64,000 bases of DNA. It comes from Lampropedia cohaerens (GTDB lineage: Bacteria; Pseudomonadota; Gammaproteobacteria; Burkholderiales; Burkholderiaceae_C). The notes beneath the pieces were generated by a model, which did no database searches, had not been told where the DNA came from, and worked only from the letters and a program-made list of their open reading frames with translations. Location of the stretch: the NCBI RefSeq assembly GCF_001005215.1, contig NZ_LBNQ01000022.1, positions 62,001-126,000 of the forward strand, read 5' to 3'. Shown piece after piece: positions 1 through 6,304 of the stretch (its first letter is position 1; each line of letters opens with the position of its first letter). The position numbers and the translations under genes are program-made.

Positions 1-544
1 CATGGGGCTGCTTTCGCAGGAAGCGCGGCTGTTTCATGGCACGCTGAGAGAAAACCTGATGCTGGGGGCGCCAACAGCCACCGATGAGGCGCTCATCGCT
101 GCGCTGAAAGCAACCGGTGCCTGGAGTTTCGTGCAACGCTCCCCGGAGGGGCTCAACCGGATGGTGCAGGAAGGTGGCCTTGGCCTGTCCGGAGGGCAGC
201 GGCAAAGCCTGTTGCTGGCGCGCGCGTTGGTGCGCCAACCACGCATTCTGCTGCTCGATGAGCCAAGCGCTGCACTCGATGATTCTGCCGAACAACATCT
301 GATTGAGACGCTGGCCGCACTGCCGCAGCACACCACCATGGTTATTGCCACCCACCGCATGGCAATGCTGCAGTTGGTGCAGCGCGCGATCGTGGTGGAC
401 AATGGCCGGGTGCTGTTGGACGGCCCTCGCGAAGAGGTATTGCAACGGTTGCGTCAGGTTGCGACCCAGGGAGCAGACAAGTCTTCCCAGGATAAGTCGG
501 TAGTTAATGTGAAGGCGAAAACGGCAGGTGAGGTGCGGACATGA
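1..544 (+). CDS. Type I secretion ABC transporter permease/ATPase, LapB-like (C-terminal fragment)
   Basis: This is the C-terminal part of the nucleotide-binding domain of an inner-membrane ABC exporter; the membrane domain and Walker A lie upstream of the window. Visible motifs are the Q-loop region (LLSQEARLF), the signature LSGGQRQ, Walker B ILLLDEPS and the H-loop histidine in IATHR. The tail after the H-loop is typical of LapB/HlyB-type exporters. In such systems the ATPase powers one-step secretion of large RTX adhesins or toxins through a HlyD adaptor and a TolC-like channel, and both partners follow here. The stop overlaps the next ATG by 4 bp (ATGA), indicating translational coupling. 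I infer LapB rather than HlyB from the neighbouring gene order; the exported substrate is not in the window. Confidence 0.88.
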   Translation, partial: MGLLSQEARLFHGTLRENLMLGAPTATDEALIAALKATGAWSFVQRSPEGLNRMVQEGGLGLSGGQRQSLLLARALVRQPRILLLDEPSAALDDSAEQHLIETLAALPQHTTMVIATHRMAMLQLVQRAIVVDNGRVLLDGPREEVLQRLRQVATQGADKSSQDKSVVNVKAKTAGEVRT

Positions 545-1719
545 CCAGGCGCACTGACGATGTTTTTGACCTGGATGAGGTAAGCGCCAGCGGTTCATCG
601 AAGGTGGTTGTCTGGATCAGCGTTTTCCTTCTGGCATTCCTGATCTGGGCCATTACGTTTGAGGTGGATGAGGTCTCCAGCGGCAGCGGACAAGTGATTC
701 CCACATCGCGTGAACAAGTCATCCAGTCGCTGGAAGGCGGCATATTGGCCGAGCTTCATGTGGCAGAGGGAGACATCGTCGAGAAAGACCAGGTGCTCGC
801 TCAGCTGGATCCGACCAGAAGTGAATCCAGCGTCGAGGAGACGGCGGCGAAATACCGCGCGGCGCTGGCCAGTGCCGCCAGGCTGCAGGCGGAAGTGGAG
901 GGGCGCGATCAGTTGGAATTTCCGCAGGAGTTGGCTAGCCATCCTGACCTGATTGATGCGGAACGGGCGCTGTTCGAGTCCCGAAGGGCTAGTCTGGCCG
1001 AATCGCTCAACGGCCTGCAACGTTCGCTGGCATTGGTCAATCGTGAGTTGACGATAACGGAGTCCTTGGTGACGTCGGGTGCAGCCAGCAATGTGGAGTT
1101 GTTGCGCCTTCAGCGGCAGCGTTCAGAGTTGCAGCTCAAGATTGCCGAGGTCCGGTCGGAATACATGGTACGCAGCCGTGAGGAGCTGGCCAAGGCCAAT
1201 GCGGAGGTGGAGTCCCTGTCTTCAGTAATGCGAGGGCGCGCCGATTCGCTGACACGGATGACTTTGCGTTCACCGGTGCGAGGGGTGGTCAAGGACATTG
1301 AGGTGACGACCATTGGTGGTGTCGTGCCACCCAACGGAAATCTAATGGTGATTGTTCCCCTGGAAGATCAATTGTTGATTGAGGCGAGAATTTCTCCAAG
1401 AGATATTGCATTCATTCATCCAGGTCAGGATGCGGTGATAAAGGTGACGGCATACGATTATGCAATTTATGGGGGATTGCAGGGAAAGGTGGTGACGATT
1501 TCTCCGGATACAATTCGCGATGAGGTGGACCCAAAGATTGTGTACTATCGAATTTACATTCGCACGGACAAGGATGTCCTGGTAAATAAAGAGGGTGCTG
1601 AATTTCCCATTGTTCCTGGAATGGTTGCGACTGCAGAGATAAAGACCGGAAGCAAGACTATATGGCAGTATCTGGTCAAGCCGATGAATCGTGCGCAGGA
1701 GGCGCTTCGAGAGCGCTGA
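541..1719 (+). CDS. HlyD-family type I secretion periplasmic adaptor (LapC-like)
   Basis: A 392-residue membrane fusion protein. It has a short cytoplasmic N-terminus (about residues 1-22), one membrane helix (about 23-42), a split biotinyl-lipoyl-like domain (first half about 65-95, with the GGIL and EGD-V signatures), a long alpha-helical hairpin (about 95-235), then the second lipoyl half and the beta-barrel domain (about 240-380). Its role is to bridge the inner-membrane ATPase to the outer-membrane channel so that the substrate crosses both membranes in one step. The length fits HlyD/LapC proteins. It overlaps the ATPase gene by 4 bp. Roughly the last 380 bp are visibly more AT-rich than the rest of the window. 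The family is clear; assignment to the adhesin-export (Lap) subgroup is inference from the operon. Confidence 0.92.
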   Translation: MTRRTDDVFDLDEVSASGSSKVVVWISVFLLAFLIWAITFEVDEVSSGSGQVIPTSREQVIQSLEGGILAELHVAEGDIVEKDQVLAQLDPTRSESSVEETAAKYRAALASAARLQAEVEGRDQLEFPQELASHPDLIDAERALFESRRASLAESLNGLQRSLALVNRELTITESLVTSGAASNVELLRLQRQRSELQLKIAEVRSEYMVRSREELAKANAEVESLSSVMRGRADSLTRMTLRSPVRGVVKDIEVTTIGGVVPPNGNLMVIVPLEDQLLIEARISPRDIAFIHPGQDAVIKVTAYDYAIYGGLQGKVVTISPDTIRDEVDPKIVYYRIYIRTDKDVLVNKEGAEFPIVPGMVATAEIKTGSKTIWQYLVKPMNRAQEALRER

Positions 1720-1762
1720 ATCAAGGTAATACGTTCATTTTTTTTGAGAGATTGAGGTTGAA

Positions 1763-2587
1763 ATGATGAAAAATAAATTTTTAGCAGGTCTTGTGACAGT
1801 TGCACTGTGGAGCTCCTGCTTGGCGAATGGTGCGGAAAATCAGTCTGCGAGTCAGGTCAATCCGCATGGCCTTGTCTATAGTGACGTTGTTATGACATGG
1901 CCTGATTTTTCAGAGCCGTTTCAGCGCGATGGCGTGGTCTTGCCACCGGAGCAGATTCTTCAGGTCAAGCGCGGGGTTCATGCGCAGGATGTGCGTGCGC
2001 TGCTTGGTGAGCCGCTGTCAGTGGGTACTGGGGCCCTAGGCACCGAATGGGATTACAACCTGAAACTGGACCTGGCGGACGAGGATTACATCGTGTGTCA
2101 GTACAAGGTGGTGTTCGAGGACGAATCCATGACCGTCAAGGATACGGTATGGCGTCGCTATCAGTGCAAGCTCGCCATGGAGACGGTGAAGGTGGAGCCT
2201 GCGCCGGTGCAGGAGCCGAAAACCATCGAGCTTTCCGGGGACTTTCTGTTCGATTTTGATGATGCCTCGCTCGCTCAGCAGGGATTTGAAGTTCTGAACA
2301 AATTGGCGATAGATATTTTGGCCACTGGACCGAGCAATGTTACCGTTGTGGGTCACACTGACCGCTTGGGCAGCAGACAATACAATCAGCAGCTTTCTGA
2401 GCGTAGGGCACACGCGGTGGCAAATTACTTGACTGAGCGAGGAGTCCCGGCGGAATGGATCCGCAGCTATGGAAGAGGCATGGACGAACAGGTGAAGGCG
2501 TGTGAGGGTGATCGCATCACGCCCGCGTTGCGGGAGTGTCTGCGACCTAATCGTCGAGTCTCCATTACGGTGGAACCACTTCGCTAA
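1763..2587 (+). CDS. OmpA-family outer-membrane protein with BamE/SmpA-like domain
   Basis: A 274-residue exported protein. It has a signal peptide (about residues 1-22, cleavage near LANGA), a BamE/SmpA-like segment at about 63-135 (IL-VKRG followed by DVRALLGEP and EWDYNL, the usual small-lipoprotein fold pattern, here without a lipobox), a Pro/Glu-rich linker (about 140-155), and a C-terminal OmpA peptidoglycan-binding domain (about 156-272, with GHTD at 197-200, LSERRA and NRRV). OmpA-C domains anchor to diaminopimelate of peptidoglycan, and BamE-like domains mediate envelope contacts. It sits between the adaptor and channel genes, suggesting it supports the secretion machine at the cell wall; that role is inferred. 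The start is ATG 1763, followed at once by a second ATG. Early codons are AT-rich. Confidence 0.88.
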   Translation: MMKNKFLAGLVTVALWSSCLANGAENQSASQVNPHGLVYSDVVMTWPDFSEPFQRDGVVLPPEQILQVKRGVHAQDVRALLGEPLSVGTGALGTEWDYNLKLDLADEDYIVCQYKVVFEDESMTVKDTVWRRYQCKLAMETVKVEPAPVQEPKTIELSGDFLFDFDDASLAQQGFEVLNKLAIDILATGPSNVTVVGHTDRLGSRQYNQQLSERRAHAVANYLTERGVPAEWIRSYGRGMDEQVKACEGDRITPALRECLRPNRRVSITVEPLR

Positions 2588-2839
2588 CTATGGACCCCCT
2601 GCAGAAGCTTGGCGACGGATTCCTCGTTCACCGCATTTCGCCCGGTTACGGTCAATGCGGCGCATTGGAATAAAAAGTCTTTAACCTTCTCAAAAACCTG
2701 GGCGAGATCGGCGCTTGCCAATAAGCGAGGGTTTGGGACCTGAGCCGCCTATACATTGCTGGTGGGCTTTTCTGGTGGCGGTGCAACGACGTTTCTGCAT
2801 CTTTCGAGGGATGTGGCTGTGGCAAGAGTGAAGCTGGTT
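2588..2839 (+). promoter_or_regulatory. Intergenic region with a possible promoter for the TolC-family gene
   Basis: This spacer between the OmpA and TolC-family genes holds no recognisable gene. A TATACA hexamer at 2750-2755 could be a -10 element, with no convincing -35. If it is used, transcription would start near 2763, which supports the downstream ATG at 2840 as the start of the TolC-family gene. It would also mean the channel can be expressed separately from the rest of the cluster. No Rho-independent terminator is visible. Confidence 0.3.
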
Positions 2840-4246
2840 ATGGGGAAGTTTTTCGAGGGGAGTGGGCGATTGCGCAACAGATTTCTGTCATTGGTGGCGG
2901 TAGCTGCTTGGTCTCCAGTTGTAATTGCGCAGCAAGTCGATGGGCAGCAGTCTTCCGTCGAGCCGGTTCTCGGGATGCGGGCGGCCGTGGAAGATGCGAT
3001 CCTGACGCATCCGCTGCTTCGCTCCGCGCGTGGCGCGTTGCTGCAGGCGCAAGAGGGGGTGGCGCAGGCCCAGGCGGGCTATTACCCTCAGATTCGTGGC
3101 GGAATCAACAGCTCCTTCAGAGGATACGACAGTGACGGTTATGGCAGTCGGGATACGTATCAGGCTTCGGTCTCGGCCACGCAAGTTCTGTATGACTTTG
3201 GCAAGGTGCGCGGCGAAGTCGCCGATGCGCAGGCGCGGCGCGACGCGGCGCGCGCAGAGTTGTTTTTGACGTTGGACGATCTCGTCCGCCGTACCGCGCA
3301 AGCCTGGATCGAGGTTCATCGTCAGCAGGCTTTGGCGCTTGTTGCTGAGCAACAACTTGCGCAAATGACGCGTCTCGCGGACCTGGTGGCCGAGCGGGAA
3401 GCCAGCGGTGCTAGCCCGCGCTCCGATCGCGTCCAGTCGCAAGCGCGAGTGGAGCAGGCGAAAGTGGAGCTGGTCACCGTGCAGGCAAGGATTCGCCAGT
3501 GGCGTAATGCGTTGCAGCACTTGACCGGGCATGAACGTCTGCCCGATATTGCGGGAGATCCGCCAGCCGCTTTGGCTGTTGCCTGTGCGCGGGTGTTTGG
3601 CGACGATGGCGCCGTGTCGCTCATGGTTGAATCGGATATGCAAGCTGCGCCAGCAATGTTGGCTGCCGAGGCGAGACTTGTGTCGGCGCGCGCGGTGCTG
3701 GACCAGGCGCGGGCCCAGCTGCTTCCTACTTTGTCTGTAGAGGCTGATGTGAGCCAGGGCTTGACCTCCGGGTCACGGCGTAATGGGCGCAGTGGCCCCG
3801 AGGCATCAGTGGGGGTCAGTTTCTCGGCCCCTATTTACGAAGGGGGGAGAAATCAATCGCGCCAGCGTGCGGCAGAGCACGCGCTAGCGGCAGCCAGTGC
3901 GGCAGTGGAACAGGTTCGCTTGGACGTTTCGCAGAGTTTGCAAAGTGCTGCGGTGCAATGGTATGAACACAGTCAGCGGGCGCGTGTACAGGAGCAACGG
4001 ATAACCAGTCTGGAATCTACGCGAGAGCTGTATCGCCAGCAGTATTTGCAGCTAGGCACACGCACATTGCTGGATTTGCTGAATGCTGAGCAGGAGTACC
4101 ATGGCGCGCGCAGTGCCGCAGTTGAGAGCCAGCACGAAATCTATTTGCAGTCTTTGGAGTGCCTGTACCAGACAGGTCAGTTGCGTGAGACCTTCGGCCT
4201 GCAGGACCTGGCGGCAGATGTGGCCAGACTGGCCGAATCGCATTGA
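2840..4246 (+). CDS. TolC-family outer-membrane channel of type I secretion (LapE-like)
   Basis: A 468-residue outer-membrane efflux protein. It has a signal peptide (about residues 1-31, cleavage near VIAQQ) and then two homologous halves rich in long amphipathic helices (Ala/Gln/Arg heptads), with the first OEP repeat at about 45-240 and the second at about 265-460. The protein should form a trimeric beta-barrel and alpha-tunnel that completes the export path begun by the ATPase and HlyD adaptor upstream. The reading frame is open from a TTG at 2756, but ATG 2840 gives the proper signal peptide and lies downstream of a possible -10, so I use it. Length matches TolC/LapE proteins. Some TolC proteins serve several pumps, so exclusive use by this system is inferred. 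Confidence 0.9.
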   Translation: MGKFFEGSGRLRNRFLSLVAVAAWSPVVIAQQVDGQQSSVEPVLGMRAAVEDAILTHPLLRSARGALLQAQEGVAQAQAGYYPQIRGGINSSFRGYDSDGYGSRDTYQASVSATQVLYDFGKVRGEVADAQARRDAARAELFLTLDDLVRRTAQAWIEVHRQQALALVAEQQLAQMTRLADLVAEREASGASPRSDRVQSQARVEQAKVELVTVQARIRQWRNALQHLTGHERLPDIAGDPPAALAVACARVFGDDGAVSLMVESDMQAAPAMLAAEARLVSARAVLDQARAQLLPTLSVEADVSQGLTSGSRRNGRSGPEASVGVSFSAPIYEGGRNQSRQRAAEHALAAASAAVEQVRLDVSQSLQSAAVQWYEHSQRARVQEQRITSLESTRELYRQQYLQLGTRTLLDLLNAEQEYHGARSAAVESQHEIYLQSLECLYQTGQLRETFGLQDLAADVARLAESH

Positions 4247-4487
4247 GGCGCCATGCACGGGCAGGTGCTTGTTGATCGGTCTCTGTCCGATACGCTGCGC
4301 CAGCTGCATCAGCTCCGCGCGAGGATGTTCGCCAGCTTGGCGTAGCGCTGCTGCTGATGAGGATGCTGGAATTGCAGCCCTTGTTGTACGCACGAAGGAG
4401 CGATCACAAAGACCCAATTTGTGTAGAAGGATGTTGGCGACGTTGTAGAGATGTCGTGACCTGTTCCATCCCGCTTCGCATCAATGC

Positions 4488-4799
4488 TCAACGATCAATG
4501 TGCCCCAATGGCCGCTCCGGCGCGATCACGTCCCGCACGCGCTGCTTGAGTGCCTTGACGTCGGGAAAACCGCCATCGCGCTGGCGATCCCAAATCAGCT
4601 GCCCGTTGCAATGGATCTGGAAGATGCCACCCGTGTCCGGTATCAGGGCGACCTCCCCGAGGTCGGTGCCGAACGTTGAGAGCAGCTCCTGCGCCATCCA
4701 ACCCGAACGCAGCAGCCATTGGCACAGGGTGCAGTAGCGGATGGTGATGCGGGGTCCTGCGGCGATTGGGGCAGCCGCGTTGTCTACAGGAGCCGTCAT
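4488..4799 (-). CDS. SelT/SelW/SelH-family (Rdx) thioredoxin-like protein
   Basis: A 103-residue protein of the bacterial Rdx family. The redox motif C-T-L-C lies at residues 23-26 directly after the first beta strand (ITIRYC), followed by W-R/S-helix residues and a GGIFQI strand with the D-R-GGFPD motif typical of this family. Eukaryotic relatives carry selenocysteine in CxxU; this protein has plain cysteine, as most proteobacterial members do. It may act as a small thiol oxidoreductase, but a physiological partner is not established for bacterial members. The gene overlaps the stop of rlmJ by 4 bp (ATGA), so the two are probably translated together. Confidence 0.85.
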   Translation of the reverse strand: MTAPVDNAAAPIAAGPRITIRYCTLCQWLLRSGWMAQELLSTFGTDLGEVALIPDTGGIFQIHCNGQLIWDRQRDGGFPDVKALKQRVRDVIAPERPLGHIDR

Positions 4800-5734
4800 G
4801 TAGCCTCTCCCACCGTCAGTTCATGCCGTGCTTGGTGATCCTGCCCCAGCAATGCGACCAGCTGTGGCAGCGCTGCCTCCAGCTGCGGCTTGAGTGTATA
4901 GGGTGGGTTGACCACGGTGACGCCACTGGCCACCAGGCCGGTGCGCTGGGGTTTTTCGCCGGGGATGCGGACGCCAGTCGTGCTGCCGCTGCGGACCGCA
5001 AGCGTCGCCTGCAGCCAGCCGCGCCCGGCCTGGCGCGCCAGGGCCTTGAGGCGGCGTGGCAGTTCGTGCGCTTCCGGCCTGGCAATGATGGGATACCAGA
5101 TGATGTAGGTGCCGGTGACGAACTTGCGCAGCGCGTCGCCCAGCCACCGGGCGGCCTGTGCGTAGTCACTCTTGATCTCATAGCTGGGATCGCACAGCAC
5201 CAGCGCACGCCGTGAGGGCGGAGGCAGCAGGCGCAGGCTGCCAGCCCAACCATCCTCATGCCAGACGCGCACGCGACGCTGGTGTGGTCCCTGCTGCAGA
5301 TTGCCCTGCAGCGCGCGCATGTCGGCAGGCTGCAGCTCAAAGGCATGCAAGCTATCTTGCGCACGCATCGCTGCCTGCAACAACGCGGGTGAGCCTGGAT
5401 AGATGCGAGGAGATTTGCCGCTGGCGACGGCCAGTTCGTTGAACTGCGCGATCTGCGTCAAATAGCGTTGCAGCGCTTCGGGCACGGCCTGCGTGCTGGC
5501 ATCGGCGCCAGAAGCCGTCAGCAGCGGCCATAACCGTGCGATGCCACTGTCGCTTTCATTGCTGGTCTGTGCAAAATCACCATCGAGACGATAAAGGCCG
5601 CAGCCCGCGTGCGTGTCGATGAGCGAAAGTGCCGTGTCCTTTTGCGTAAGGTGGGCAAGCGTAGCGAGCAGCGTGATGTGCTTGAGCACATCGGCATGGT
5701 TGCCTGCGTGAAAGGCGTGTCGGTAACTGAACAT
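4796..5734 (-). CDS. rlmJ: 23S rRNA (adenine(2030)-N6)-methyltransferase
   Basis: A 312-residue SAM-dependent enzyme that methylates N6 of A2030 in 23S rRNA. Evidence is the very characteristic N-terminus MFSYRHAFHAGNHADVLKH, the SAM-binding segment LIDTHAGCGLY (about residues 38-48), and the catalytic motif IV region CDPSYE (181-186). Most N6-adenine enzymes have DPPY; here the second proline is serine. Although the frame is open further upstream, the ATG at 5734 exactly matches the family N-terminus. The protein is about 30 residues longer than E. coli RlmJ, partly at the C-terminus. It is followed by the SelT-like gene with a 4-bp overlap. Confidence 0.93.
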   Translation of the reverse strand: MFSYRHAFHAGNHADVLKHITLLATLAHLTQKDTALSLIDTHAGCGLYRLDGDFAQTSNESDSGIARLWPLLTASGADASTQAVPEALQRYLTQIAQFNELAVASGKSPRIYPGSPALLQAAMRAQDSLHAFELQPADMRALQGNLQQGPHQRRVRVWHEDGWAGSLRLLPPPSRRALVLCDPSYEIKSDYAQAARWLGDALRKFVTGTYIIWYPIIARPEAHELPRRLKALARQAGRGWLQATLAVRSGSTTGVRIPGEKPQRTGLVASGVTVVNPPYTLKPQLEAALPQLVALLGQDHQARHELTVGEAT

Positions 5735-6111
5735 GATGGCGGCATTATCGCTGCAACGGTATGCCGGCATTACCGAGGTCGCGTGTTGTCCCAGGGGAGC
5801 CTCGCCTCGCTCCTTGAGCGCGGGGCGCGTTGCGCCAGCGGCCTCATCCGTGATTCCCGATGGATGTATCTTGTTCGAGTCTGCACTGCACGCTAACAAT
5901 GCAACGGCATCCCTCAGTGCTTGAGGTGATCCATCCATCCGTTACGGCAGTGCCTGGCTCCGTATCGCTTATGGGGCCAGATTGCGCAGGGGTATGCAGT
6001 GATGGCTCCTTCTTCGCAGTATGGACCGGCTTCTCAGATGCCCATTGCCTGGCCATTTCCGGGCAGGCTCAGGAACTGAAACCCCAACCTGAGCAGATAG
6101 GCAGGACGGCT
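5735..6111. other. Non-coding stretch between rlmJ and the tRNA-Ser terminator
   Basis: About 380 bp lie between the rlmJ start and the tRNA-Ser terminator. Short open frames exist on both strands, but none has a recognisable domain, and the longest runs across the tRNA. The region presumably contains the rlmJ promoter. I see no other clear structure. Confidence 0.5.
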
Positions 6112-6140
6112 GAAAAGAAAAAAGCACCCTTAAGGGTGCG
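6112..6140 (-). terminator. Rho-independent terminator of tRNA-Ser
   Basis: A hairpin GCACCC-TTAA-GGGTGC (6124-6139) is followed on the minus strand by a T-rich tract (TTTTTTCTTTT). It lies about 16 nt beyond the CCA end of tRNA-Ser and is a clear intrinsic terminator for it. Confidence 0.88.
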
Positions 6141-6155
6141 ATTTCACTGGCGATC

Positions 6156-6246
<91 letters not shown>

Positions 6247-6304
6247 GGAAACCGCGCATTCTATCTTGTTTTGGCGGCATGCACGACAAGATTGCATGAA
6301 ATCG

